In this document: positions 22,831 to 33,859 of the stretch, piece by piece
Numbering within the stretch: position 1 is the first letter of the stretch
How the letters are laid out: every line of letters begins with the position of its first letter
The notes under the pieces: generated by a model
What the model was told of the DNA's origin: nothing
What the model saw: the letters and a program-made list of their open reading frames with translations, nothing else
Databases searched by the model: none
Made by a program: the position numbers and the translations under genes
DNA from: Ornithodoros turicata
Taxonomy: Eukaryota; Arthropoda; Arachnida; Ixodida; Argasidae
Assembly: GCF_037126465.1 (NCBI RefSeq)
Contig: NC_088203.1
Span: forward strand, 51,683,581-51,747,580
Reading direction: 5' to 3'
DNA: 64,000 nucleotides

Positions 22831-24965
22831 CTCAGAATTGCGAGTTCGGGGTGCAAACGGTCGAGTTACTTGGCCACAAGGTAACACCCGAAGGCATCTA
22901 TCCGCTACCAGAAAAGGTCCAGGCAATTACGACATTCCCGCAGCCTCACTCACTCCATCAGCTGCGGCGCTTTTTGGGCCTCGTTAACTTCTACAGGCGT
23001 TTTATCCCGTGCTGCGCCGACGCCCTTCGTCCACTCGGTCAAATTCCTTAAGTGCACGAAGTCACCGTCCAGCTCACTTCCTTGGACACCTGAAGTCGAC
23101 GCAGCCTTTCAGCGAATCAAGACCGCCCTCGCACAGTGCACTATGCTGCACCACCCCAAACATGACGCCCCCACAGTCCTCATGGTTGACGCATCGGGGA
23201 CCGCTGTAGGCGCAGTTCTCCAGCAGAGGATCAGTGACGCTTGGCAGCCTATCGCATTTTTCTCCAAAGGCCTGAAGCCCCCCGAAACCAAATACAGCAC
23301 CTTCGGACGGGAACTTCTCGCAGCCACTTTTTGGAAGGTCGCGCATTTACCATCCTGACGGACCACAAGCCCCTCACGCACGCCTTCCAGTTGGCCAGCA
23401 GTCGGTATTCCTCGAGAGAGATTCGCCACCTAGCATTCTTGGCTGAATTTTCGACCGACATCCAGTACGTTAGGGGGTCCCGCAACGGTCCTGCCGACGC
23501 CCTTAGTCGCATTTCCTCCATTCCAACAGTCACTGACCCCTCGTCACCTGACGTCATAGCCGAAGCCCAAGCCCACGACGAGGAGCTCCGCCATTTGCGC
23601 CTCCGCCCGAGCTCCTCGCTGAAGCTGTTGGATTTCCCTGTACCCGGTTCTTCCCGCACCATTTGCTGCGACACCACGACGCCCCGGCCAAGACCCTTCG
23701 TCCCCGCCCACCTCCGACGGTCACTCTTTGCTGCGCTGCACAACCTGGCCCATCCTGGCATCCGTGCGTCTCAGCGCCTCGTAGCAGACCGCTATGTGTG
23801 GCCTTCCTTGAACAGCGACGTGCGAACCTGGGCACGTGCCTGCCTACGCTGTCAGCGATCGAAAACTCACCGCCACACTGTGGCCCCACTAGGGCGTTTC
23901 GCTCTCCCCGACGCCCGCTTCGACATGGTCCACCTGGACGTAGTGGGACCGCTGCCCCCGTCCTCCGGCAATCGCTATCTCCTCACCGCCGTGGACCGTT
24001 ACACTCGATGGCCAAAGGCGCTCCCCATGCCAGACATGTCAGCCGAAACTGTCGCCGCCACCTTCTTGCCTATGTGGATATCGCGTTTTGGCGTACCCTC
24101 CCAAATCACAACTGACCGGGGGCGGCAGTTCGAAAGCCAGCTCTTCACCGCTTTCGCTACTCTCCTCGGCACCACCAGGCTACGCACAACGTCCTATCAT
24201 CCTGCTTCTAATGGCATGGTGGAACGTTTACATCGCCACCTCAAAGCCGCACTCATCGCCCACGAAGACAGAGATCACTGGGTCTCCCATCTCCCTCTCG
24301 TGCTCTTGGGTATGCGTGCCGCTCTTAAGCCGGACCTCGGATGCAGTTGCGCCGACCTCGTCTACGGCTGTTCACTCCGCCTCCCCGCAGAGTTCTTTAG
24401 CCCGTCGAAACACGACATGTCACCTTCGGCCCTCCTTCAGCGCCTTCATCGCTCTTTCAGCATTGTGCGAGCAACCCCGTCGAGAGCTTCATCCCACCAT
24501 AGCCCCAACATCCCCCAAGACCTGCCTACGGCAACCCACGTGTTCCTGCGGACAGACTCGGTGCGCAAGTCCCCCTCTCCGCCTTACTCCGGACCCCATC
24601 CTGTCCTCGCCAGGAACGACAAAACATACCGCATTTTGGTAAACGGGAAAGAGGATACCGTCTCGGTAGACCGGGTGAAACCGGCCTACCTCGAAAACCC
24701 CGGCATTGTCGCATCCTTTGCGCCCGGTCCCTCGTCGTCCGTCGCTCCCAACAGCCGCTCCTCTGCGCCCGGCCGCTCTAAGCATGTCTCATGGCCTGAC
24801 AGCCTGGGCTGTCTCCAGCGGGAGGGCCCTTTAGCAGACGACACAGATGGCGTGCGCCGTGCGCAAGCACATCGAGTTTTGCACGCCCCTCGTGTTACGC
24901 GCCAGCCTTTGACCATTCTACTCAGCCACCCTGATCGAGTTCAGTTGGCACCCAGCCGGCAATAA
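22795..24965 (+). pseudogene. Gypsy pol, RT end to integrase
   Basis: Starts inside the RT (NCEFGVQTVELLGHKVTPEG, then LRRFLGLVNFYRRFIPCC). It continues with RNase H (TVLMVDASGTAVGAVLQQ; ADALSRISSI) and integrase. The integrase shows HNLAHPG and CLRCQRSK of the HHCC finger, MVHLDVVGPLPPSS (Asp), TTDRGRQFESQL (Asp), NGMVERLHRHLK (Glu) and a C-terminal SVDRVKPAYLENP. There is a stop at 23051 and a frame change near 23345; from there to 24965 the frame is open for about 540 codons. GC-rich codon use sets it apart from the surroundings. It ends at the right LTR. Confidence 0.9.
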
Positions 24966-25001
24966 AGAACCTTCCGTTGCAGTACTTTCTCTGACTCAAC
25001 A
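24830..25001 (+). repeat. Gypsy-type LTR, right copy
   Basis: 172 bp copy of 18926-19097, directly after the pol frame and a GGGAGGGCCC purine-rich tract. The first bases are TT instead of TG. It is followed by TA microsatellite. Confidence 0.85.
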
Positions 25002-25178
25002 CATATATATACTCATGGAACGATGCGGCAGCACCAGAGGACACGTGTTTGCGGAACGTCAGCTCTGGGTAGCTGCGCATCGTTCGGAATTGGCAAACCA
25101 GGGGTCGCTCAGCGAGCAATATACACCTGGGAGGGTGACTGAGCACTCCCGAATGCCACAGTGCAAGCCAGTGAATTA

Positions 25179-25303
25179 TAATGAGGGAAAAAAGCCATTA
25201 AAGAAACAAGTAAATGACACTAGACGTGTTTGAAATTTGCAATAATTTTAAACACGTCTAGTGCCATTTACTTGTTTCTTTAATGGCTTTTTCCCCTCAT
25301 TAT
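25179..25303. repeat. Near-perfect hairpin, arms about 57 bp
   Basis: The left arm runs from AATGAGGGAAAAAAGCCATT to AGACGTGTTTGAAA. The right arm, starting TTTAAACACGTCTAGTG, is its inverse with very few mismatches. The loop is about 12 bases. No duplicated flank noticed; it lies between the gypsy LTR and the hammerhead satellite. Confidence 0.85.
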
Positions 25304-25319
25304 TACATATATATTCCCT

Positions 25320-25361
<42 letters not shown>

Positions 25362-25433
25362 GAAGAAAAATAGCGTAGGCTCTTTGGCTGCACGTTGAAC
25401 ATATGTTTATAAGTCCCAAACGTCGCCACACCA

Positions 25434-25479
25434 GCATTGGACAGCTGTTTCGGCCTTATTGGGCCTTCATCAGCAATGC
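25434..25479 (-). ncRNA. Type I hammerhead ribozyme, unit 1
   Basis: On the - strand: stem I GCATTG, core CTGATGA, stem II GGCC-loop-GGCC, GAAA, short palindromic stem III region CAGCTG, the cleavage triplet GTC, then CAATGC, which closes stem I with six perfect pairs. One extra A stands between the core and stem II. Self-cleavage is predicted after GTC. Confidence 0.85.
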
Positions 25480-25662
25480 GTAGGTGGACGACGTTTGAGC
25501 GAGTGGCGTCGGAAGGTCACGTGATGTCCTCACGTCAGGGTGAGAAACTCACCTCTGAAAGCCCAGTGCGAAGCCAGTAAAGTATTAAGTGAAAAAAAAT
25601 TGCCTAGGCTCTTTGGCTGCACGTTGAACATATGTTTACAAGTCCCAAACGTCGCCACACCA

Positions 25663-25708
25663 GCATTGGACAGCTGTTTCGGCCTTATTGGGCCTTCATC
25701 AGCAATGC
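25663..25708 (-). ncRNA. Type I hammerhead ribozyme, unit 2
   Basis: Same 46-base motif as unit 1 at a 229 bp distance: GCATTG/CAATGC stem I, CTGATGA and GAAA core, GTC cleavage triplet. Confidence 0.85.
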
Positions 25709-25824
25709 GTAGGTGGGCGACGTTTGAGCGAGTGGCGTCGGAAGGTCACGTGGAACGTGATGTCCTCCCGTCAGGGTGAGAAACTCACCTCTGAAAGCCT
25801 AGTGCGAAGCCAGTAAAGTATTAA

Positions 25825-28800
25825 AGGTCAGATATGCCGATTTTGAAGTGCCGCAGAACTGAGCGATACTCGCGCTGTGTGTTCATTACCTAACACTGAA
25901 TATGTGTGCGAAATATCTTGCTCCAACTGTTCGTAGTTTTTTAGAAAACAGTTTTTTTAGTTCCCACGCCCGGCCGTCAGACCGTCGGCAAACCCTGCGC
26001 ACGGGCGCACCGACGTCACTGCTCTCGGTTTATCTGTCTTTGGCTTGGCATGGACTCTTGGCTTGGCCGCTTGGCTTCTTTCGTTTCGTCCTCTGTGCGT
26101 CGTACATAAGCGAACAGCTGTTATGTTATTGCTAAGCCGGAAACAAAGCATGTGAATACTTTTTTTTTTGGCACGGCGTCGTTTGGAAAGTGCACTTCCT
26201 TGTTCTGACCTTGCCTTTTATGGGCTGGAGCGATATGCCACGGCGAAGTTGTCGAAGATGCGACGGTGCTACGTGCTACGCTGTTAGAACAATTCATCGG
26301 AGCATTCAAGTGTTACCTTTTATAAGCTGCCAAAAGACCAAGCAGTGCGAAGCTCTTGGCTGACAGTGGTGCCTGCTAATTTCCACTGCAAGGATTTCGT
26401 CAACGAATGTTATCATAGGTTACGCGCGACTCCAGAGGCAATTTGGAATATCGGCACGAAATCGTCGGATGAAAATCTGAGGTGCCCGACGCACAACATT
26501 TTGAACGTGCCACGGAGGATCAAGGCAAAAAACGAGAGCAAAAAAGGTAAGTCGAGGTTCAGATACAAAAAATAGCAAGCCTAATGAATCGATTGTGCAG
26601 CTGTCCTACTGCGCTTACTCTGATATAACCACGATTAACAACACAATAGTATTGATAATCTAACTTCTGAATTGTCACAGGTGCACGCTGAAGGCGGAAA
26701 TGAAGCATGATCTGGCTTGCATCTGGTGCATGAAGAAATTGCTGGCACGTTAGTTGCAGTCTACCTCCACCAACAGGTACGACAGTGTGATGTTATAATT
26801 TGAGTATTCACCTATGTTCAACTTTTCATGTGCACTCGCATGCAGACATCTTGACACCACTTTTAAATCTGCCCTCAAAGTTACAACCTGTGCTTTCAGG
26901 GTGGAAAACAAAGGTCGCCATTCCGATTAGCTGCTATCTCCCAGTTCAAGCACTTTTGCTGTCTGGACACTGGTTCCTGTGGATGGGCTGTTACAAGCTT
27001 CACTGTCTGATATAGAAGGTACGTTACATTAGTTCAGTTAATTTGTCTTTTGCACATTTTCGTTACTGTTAGTTGGATTACTGTTGGACATACAATCCTT
27101 TGAAGAAGCTGATGTCGCCTCTGATAACGTTTTAGAATTTTCAGTGTCATCAACGTCCATTGAGGAAGGTGCCTTTACTATCTGTGAACCTTTAATTGAA
27201 AAATAGCCCAGAATTCATGTTAACATTGTCTACTCTTATTAATTCACTGTCTGTGTTCTGAGAGCTTAGAAAAATCGAAACTATTTGTCACAACCTCACA
27301 CTGGATGTGGTACTGGCTTGACATGTAAGCTAAAATACCTGGATTCTACAATAATTGTGTTGAACTTGGTGCATTACCGTGGGCAATGCCACATTCACTA
27401 CATTTTTAATGGGCCTGGTGCACAAATACTGTGTGCATACTGCATACATACATACTGTTTGATAGGCAAAAATACCTGAGCAGTGCTGTGTAGTCTTTTT
27501 ACCCAAAGTCCATACTCTTACTGCAAAGTCACAGTACGTAGAACAGCAATGTGCAGGTATGCTGCGATAGAGATTCACAACAGAAAGAAGACTGTTGAGA
27601 GCATCTAAATTTTAATGGGACGAGACTTTCGTGCACAAGGCTGCTCTTGTTAATGTCTAGCATGAAGTTACAAACTCCCAGAATATATAAAACATGTTGT
27701 AATGTAGAGAGCGAGGGTTGCTACAGACATAAAAATAATTACACAATCGTATATAATAAAATAAAAAGGGGGTACAACTCCCCCCTCAACTCAACTCGAC
27801 AACTCAATAACTCTACTTATTCTCTACCTTACAACATGTCATATATTCTGGAATTTTGCAACTTAATGTTAGACCTCACGAAGTACAGCCTTCTGTGCGA
27901 AAGTCTTCTTTCTGTTGTGCACAATCATTATAGAGTAAATACGACTATCCATTTCTTGTCATTAAATGCTTTTTCTTTCTTTTTTTCTGCAGTGATGAGC
28001 ATCCATAAGGACACATGGCAGAAAGGGAGTCTCTTTGAGATGACAAACCCTCATCACCTCATGAGGATACAATGGTTGACGAATGGTTCTCAAGTACATC
28101 GAAACTTCAACAAATAATTCATGAAAAAGCCAGTCAGTGCTAGCACCAGGAATTGAACGTGGACCGTCCTGCTACCAGTCAGAGATGTTACATTTCAGGC
28201 GCTCATTGACTTTTGGTGAATTACTTGTTGACTTTGTCTCAAGGTGGAGCTCGCCACAGCTCATTTGTCTATCTGTTAATGTTGTGGCGTGTGTTGCGTT
28301 TTTCTCTTTGTGTGTTCCAGACTCAGAACGGTTAATTTGGATCAGGTCAGGTACGTTTCATTTAGACATGGCAAACATAAAGTGGTCTTTCTCAACACAA
28401 CTTAGCAGGCCTTCATGCATTACTGCCACGGCCATTAAGCGTGAATGGAAGGCTGCACATTATGCATGATATAAAACCCCAAGACTAGGAACACGAAGGG
28501 ACAAACACAAACACGTCCCTTTGTGTTCCCTAGTCTCGGGGTTTTACATATGCATCATCTTCACCAGCTCACTTGCTTCCTAGCATTTTTTCTGCAGATT
28601 ATGTTCACCATACTTCTATCGTGTGCTATGTAATCTTGTTCAAGTTCTGTCAAACGACGTGTAATGCTATAAAAAAATTCAGTACACTGTTTATGTGGGT
28701 TGAATGGTAGCGCATAAATGCAGAAAGGGAACTGTCATGTTATGGAAAGTGTTTACGTATTGTACATTTAACTACTAATTTTATTGGTTAGCTTTTGCCG

Positions 28801-31799
28801 GCGTATGATGTCAAGCCATGTTATATTAATTTGGAACATGTTCTTCTTAGTAGCCAGAGCAACTGACACACATTGAGAACATAGCCCGTGTGTGTTTGTC
28901 TTTTCCACCGCAGCCCTTGGGTTTCAACCCTGATGGCTACACATGTCAGGGATAGGTTTCAGAACCGGTAGTTCCCACCAAGTGTGAATTACTTTTCAGG
29001 GGATCATCACGCTGGCAGATGAAACATATCGTTTAAATTATTTGCAGGACAGGAATTGCGTAGCTTCACACAAATACTACTACTACGACGTAAGAGTGGT
29101 TTCAAATCTAGCTTTTTTGTGTTCCTGACATTATCGCACGAGATGTAGTATCCACTATGATCCTTTATATGAGGGGTATGTACAGTGCAATCAACAGATG
29201 CTATTTACAAATCTGTGTTTTCTACTGTGTTGAAATGGGGTAGTTTGTATCTGAGAGATATAGTGAAACACAGGCAGCCAAGGACAGACGTTTGATGCCC
29301 TCGAGAAACACGGCAACACATTGCAGGGATTCTGGATGCTGCATAAATTTCCAGAACACACAGCTCAAGGCAGCGGTTAAATAACAAGTGGTTAGAGAAA
29401 TACAAGACAGTTGCACGTGTAAGCAGTCTGCTGTTGGATTTGCTTCTGTCTGAGATACGTTATCTCAAAGGGAACGCACGGACACACTCCGAATGATACT
29501 AGGGCTGCCTGTGAAATAGAATGAGGAGAGGGGAAGATATATAACCCTTTTTTCTTGTCTGTTATTCTATTGGTTAACTTGTCATTTGCTTAGCAGCATA
29601 TATGTGTATATTCCAGAGTCTGCTAATAAATATATCAGTTGAGAGCTAGCAGTCGCATTACAGATGTCTCATCCTGTCCTTGGCTGCTTGTGTTTCACTA
29701 TGGCCATGCTTGCTATTGCAAAAACAGAAAACAAAAAAAGACAATAGAAAAACACGAAAAGAGCGACCTAAAAAGCTGCCTGTGCTAGTGCTCACATGGA
29801 GGGAATGCAATGAGGTAGCATGTTCCATTCATGAACTGTGCATAGTAGTACATATCACAACGACAACCGATTATTCAGATTTTTTTTGAAGTACTTTGTT
29901 TTTTTTAGCTTTATTTGCACAGTCTATTATTGGAGCTTTATGTGACTCCCCTCTTGAGATACTTTAGGATTGCTGATGCTGTGCAGTTTGTTAATTTTGA
30001 AACTGTACTGTGCTGAGGTACAAAAACAGAATTGTCATATCTGCATTTGAGCACATAGGAATAATTTGTAAGTACTTTCCTTGTTGACATTAATATTCGC
30101 ACCAGGCCACAACATTGTTGATTGATGGAAAATGTAAATAAATATATTTATTTGCTTGCCAAACAATGCACAAATGTCTTCTTTTCTAGTGAGATATTCC
30201 CTGTTGACCAGAAATAAATGTGGAAAAGTTAAAGGGGCACAATGATGGTAGAGTCTAGCATTGCTTTTTGCCACTTCACATATATTCACTGTTGTTCGTG
30301 TGCACATGTAGGAATAGGAAGGTAGAGCATGCGCATAAAAAATTTCGTATGCATCCACACATATGGTTCAGAAGATTAATTAGGTGATGTCCAAGCATAT
30401 ATAATTGTGCTTCATGTGCAATGGGCATGCTAATGGATTGCTTCCATGAAGCCTTTTCATTTATTTTTTATAAAGTCTTTTTATAAATGTTATTTTTATT
30501 TTATATAAATTTCATATTACATATTGTATACTTATATTTTTATAAATTAAAAACACAAATCACACGGCCCCTGTAAGTGTGCCCTTTTTAAATGGTTTGG
30601 TAACGTGTCTCAAACTGTAAAGGTAGGAGGCCATCGAGAATGCTGCAGACAAGGTTGCAACTTACATATTGCTTATCATGTCCTACATACAAAGTGATTT
30701 GTACAATAATTCCTGAGCACGGAATTAATTCCGAGGATGGCCAGTGATGTCACCCGGGACGACAAGTCACATAATTGCCTCTAACACTTTTACACCCCAT
30801 GGGCTGAGTTGTGAATTGAAAGAGCACTCTACAGAAGGATAAGGTGCACCTGATTTCTAGTATATATGCTATGCTCTAACTCTTCAGACACCACATTTCT
30901 AAAAACACAATTTCTAAGTGGCAATATGTGCTCTGGTACTTCTTTTGCGTCTGCATAGTGTGCAACCACATGGCTACTGGAGCTTTCGTGTGCATGTTTT
31001 TGTGCGACGGTGTTCATTACAAACAAGATCCAGATGTTAGACATAAAATGCAGTAGTTTGAAGCGTGCCACACAACGCAGCGTGGGGGTGTGATTCAAAG
31101 ATAGCTTCTGGAAAATACACAGAATCCCACAAAAAGTTTAAAATGTGATTTGTATTTCGTTTTACGTCTCTCGTCGTTACATACCATCGTCGACGCTGTT
31201 GCACATTGATAAATCGTACGTAAAACTTGTCCCATAGTAGTATGCGGTTTCTCAAATACACAGCACAATTTTTTCCTGCAGGAATAAAACGCTGTCGGCA
31301 TTTTCTTGCTAACACGGCTGTCGAAACGTCAGTCTCTACAATGGGCAAGTGCTGTAAAGGGGCTAACGCAGACGAGACTTGATACAAATTGTACATGCTC
31401 ACAAAACACAAACGACGAATTCCAGTCACAACATTGCACAGAGGTTGGTTCGCGAATGAGTTCGCAGCTGCTGCACTGTTTACTTATCGCGGAACGGTGG
31501 AACCCGGCTGTCCGCCATCTTCAAGCACAGATACGTGAAGCCGCGAGAAGCCGTAGCTGAAATCCACTGGCAAGTACGAAGGCGCGTACACGTCACAATG
31601 CCCGTTCGGGCATCTACGCGGGCAATCTACGTCATAAAAATGGCTGCGCCCATGTGTGTTTCGGAATGAATTATCTATTTTTTTGACATGGTACTGTACC
31701 GAACTGAGAGAATGAAGGTGCATTTTGGGGAGAGCTGGATGTGGGCTTTCAGAATATCACAACCGTTTCGACTATTTGGGATATCGGCATAGCTGACCT
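25825..31799. mobile_element. 5,975 bp TTAA-flanked element in the satellite
   Basis: Ends AGGTCAGATATGCCGAT and, inverted, AGGTCAGCTATGCCGAT (16 of 17 identical), with TTAA at 25821-25824 and 31800-31803. Deleting it and one TTAA restores a satellite unit with GTATTAAGTGAAAAA exactly as in neighbouring units. TTAA targeting fits piggyBac or Kolobok-like transposases. No transposase could be read; the interior is AT-rich with decayed frames and a few splice-like sites. Confidence 0.9.
26230..26546 (+). other. Candidate THAP-like exon
   Basis: One frame begins MPRRSCRRC; another, after a frame change, gives SVTFYKLPKDQAVRSSWLTV, which recalls the FxxFP-type centre of THAP DNA-binding domains. 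The stretch ends at a GTAAGT donor (26547). The C-terminal CxxH part is not seen. THAP domains are common in arthropod transposases, which would suit a transposon interior, but the resemblance is weak. Confidence 0.25.
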
Positions 31800-31877
31800 T
31801 TAAGTGAAAAAAAATTGCCTAGGCTCTTTGGCTGCACGTTGAACATATGTTTACAAGTCCCAAACGTCGCCACACCA

Positions 31878-31923
31878 GCATTGGACAGCTGTTTCGGCCT
31901 TATTGGGCCTTCATCAGCAATGC
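31878..31923 (-). ncRNA. Type I hammerhead ribozyme, unit 3
   Basis: Same motif and pairing as unit 1, on the - strand. Confidence 0.85.
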
Positions 31924-32114
31924 GTAGGTGGGCGACGTTTGAGCGAGTGGCGTCGGAAGGTCACGCGGAACGTGATGTCCTCCCGTCAGGGTGAGAAACT
32001 CACCTCTGAAAGCCCAGTGCGAAGCCAGTAAAGTATTAAGTGAAAAAAAAATAGCCTAGGCTCTTTGGCTGCACGTTGAACATATGTTTACAAGTCCCAA
32101 ACGTCGCCACACCA

Positions 32115-32160
32115 GCATTGGACAGCTGTTTCGGCCTTATTGGGCCTTCATCAGCAATGC
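32115..32160 (-). ncRNA. Type I hammerhead ribozyme, unit 4
   Basis: Same motif and pairing as unit 1, 237 bp from unit 3. Confidence 0.85.
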
Positions 32161-32344
32161 GTAGGTGGGCGACGTTTGAGCGAGTGGCGTCGGAAGGTCA
32201 CGTGATGTCCTCCCGTCAGGGTGAGAAACTCACCTCTGAAAGCCCAGTGCGAAGCCAGTAAAGTATTAAGTGAAAAAAAAATAGCCTAGGCTCTTTGGCT
32301 GCACGTTGAACATATGTTTACAAGTCCCAAACGTCGCCACACCA

Positions 32345-32390
32345 GCATTGGACAGCTGTTTCGGCCTTATTGGGCCTTTATCAGCAATGC
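32345..32390 (-). ncRNA. Hammerhead unit 5 with a core mutation
   Basis: Stem I, stem II and GAAA are kept, but the core reads CTGATAA: the invariant G of CTGATGA is A. This copy should be inactive. Confidence 0.8.
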
Positions 32391-32795
32391 GTAGGTGGGC
32401 GACGTTTGAGCGAGTGGCGTCGGAAGGTCACGTGGAACGTGATGTCCTCCCGTCAGGGTGAGAAACTCACCTCTGAAAGCCCAGTGCGAAGCCAGTAAAG
32501 TATTAAGAGGAAAAAAATAGCCTAGGCTCTTTGGCTGCACGTTGAACATATGTTTACAAGTCCCAAACGTCGCCACACCAATGCTGGTGTGGCGACGTTT
32601 GGGACTTGTAAACATTATGTATATATATATATATATATATACGTGCAGCCAAAGAGCTCCTGCTAATTTTTTTCCCCCTTATACATTTGACTGGCTTTGC
32701 ACTGGGCTTTCAGAGGTGTCCTATGACACCCTGACGGGAGGCATCACGTGCCACGTGACCTTCTGACGCCATCCGATCAAACGTTGCCTGCCTGT

Positions 32796-32840
32796 GTACT
32801 GCTGATGAGGCCCAAGAAGGCCGAAACAGCTGTCTAGTAC
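32796..32840 (+). ncRNA. Type I hammerhead ribozyme, inverted unit a
   Basis: GTACTG, CTGATGA, GGCC-loop-GGCC, GAAA, CAGCTG, GTC, TAGTAC. Stem I has five Watson-Crick pairs and one G-U. Here stem II starts directly after the core, the canonical arrangement. Confidence 0.88.
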
Positions 32841-33031
32841 TGGCATGGCGACGTTTGACTTACAAACATATGGTATACGTGCAGCCAAAGAGCTCCTGCT
32901 AATTTTTTTCCCCCTTATACATTTGACTGGCTTTGCACTGGGCTGTCAGAGGTGTCCTATGACACCCTGACGGGAGGCATCACGTGCCACGTGACCTTCT
33001 GACGCCATCCGATCAAACGTTGCCTGCCTGT

Positions 33032-33076
33032 GTACTGCTGATGAGGCCCAAGAAGGCCGAAACAGCTGTCTAGTAC
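33032..33076 (+). ncRNA. Type I hammerhead ribozyme, inverted unit b
   Basis: Identical to the motif at 32796-32840, one 236 bp period further. Confidence 0.88.
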
Positions 33077-33124
33077 TGGCATGGCGACGTTTGACTTACA
33101 AACATATATATATATATATATATA

Positions 33125-33318
33125 GACTACAAGTAATGAAGAGACTTGGGAGGCCGTATAAGGGTTAAGAACACTTGCTACTTTTATTACATTAATAATT
33201 AAGGGGGCGCTAGGAATAGATTTACAGTTAGGGGTCGACGTTTCGGCAGTCAGCGCTGCCTTCAACAGAACGAAACTTGGAAATAGGTGACAAGGGCTTA
33301 TATACAAGGGAAAGGGGG
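33125..33318. repeat. PLE/retrozyme-like end with degenerate hammerhead
   Basis: Contains GTCGACGTTTCGGCAG and TGCCTTCAACAGAACG. On the - strand (33233-33270) this reads CTGTTGA, stem GGCAG-loop-CTGCC, GAAAC, GTC: a hammerhead layout with one core mismatch (CTGATGA expected). It ends in the 40 bp palindrome. Confidence 0.5.
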
Positions 33319-33358
33319 AAAATGAGAGGGGAACAGTGCACTGTTCCCCTCTCATTTT
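33319..33358. repeat. Perfect 40 bp palindrome
   Basis: Arms 33319-33338 (AAAATGAGAGGGGAACAGTG) and 33339-33358 are exact inverse copies with no spacer, centred on GTGCAC. It marks the change from the repeat to the Polinton sequence. Confidence 0.95.
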
Positions 33359-33859
33359 TGGGAACCACTAGCCACACGACGGTAAACGTGCGTCAACAGG
33401 CTTGGACACCGCTAAACAAGTCTAAACATTCGCGTACGGCGAGAAAAGGCTTAACACGAGCACGGTAAAACAACGCGGAAACATCGGTAAATCACTCACC
33501 TTTTTCCTCGATGCGACGGAGCGTCTGCTCTCGTCGACAGCCAGGGATCAAGTGACGACGGAGCGACCTGCCGCACGTCTTCTCCCTACGTGAGCCAGAG
33601 CTGGACTGAATGAGGCGACGCGCCGCGGCAGCTACGCATGCGCGCGCGCTCCTAGCGCCCTCTGCGCCGCCCGCGGGTGTTTTCTCTGATTTCTCCGCGG
33701 GTGTGCTCTCTGCTGCGCGCGCGCGCGCGCTCCTAGCGGCGACAGGTGGATTCTGAGTTTCGGTTTCACTCTCCGTTCTTTCCGCGCGCGCGTTTATCTG
33801 CATAAAGGCAGCGCGCACCGCGCTCGCGTCATCATCCTGACCGATACGTGGAAAACGCC

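Larger units (their letters stand above)
25358..25824 (-). repeat. Hammerhead satellite, left part (2 units)
   Basis: Two units of about 230-236 bp with the shared landmarks GCCTAGGCTCTTTGGCTGC, CCCAAACGTCGCCACACC, CAGCTGTTTCGGCC and GTGAGAAACTCACCTCTG. Each has a hammerhead on the - strand. The array is cut after TTAA (25821-25824) by the 6 kb element and continues at 31804. Confidence 0.92.
31804..32580 (-). repeat. Hammerhead satellite, right part (3+ units)
   Basis: Continuation of the array at 25358-25824 with units starting near 31804, 32038 and 32271 and a partial unit from 32507. Periods are 237 and 230 bp. It ends in a head-to-head junction at 32580/32585. Confidence 0.92.
32585..33110 (+). 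repeat. Inverted satellite units (2)
   Basis: After a 31 bp inverted-repeat junction and a TA microsatellite, two nearly identical 236 bp units in the opposite orientation (about 32641-32876 and 32877-33112) repeat ACGTGCAGCCAAAGAGCTCC and carry + strand hammerheads. They differ clearly from units 1-5, so they are a separate subfamily that amplified recently. Confidence 0.9.

Noticed and set aside
23554..24916. Long open frames antisense to and out of frame with gypsy pol
   Set aside because: GC-rich pol sequence yields shadow frames on all strands; only the 23241-24965 frame has integrase motifs.
28137..28250. tRNA-like B box on the - strand (GTTCAATTCCTGG)
   Set aside because: No A box at the right distance and no cloverleaf. 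At most a decayed SINE.
25361..32580. The 235 bp satellite as a CRISPR-like array
   Set aside because: Units are contiguous tandem copies without unique spacers; eukaryotic context.
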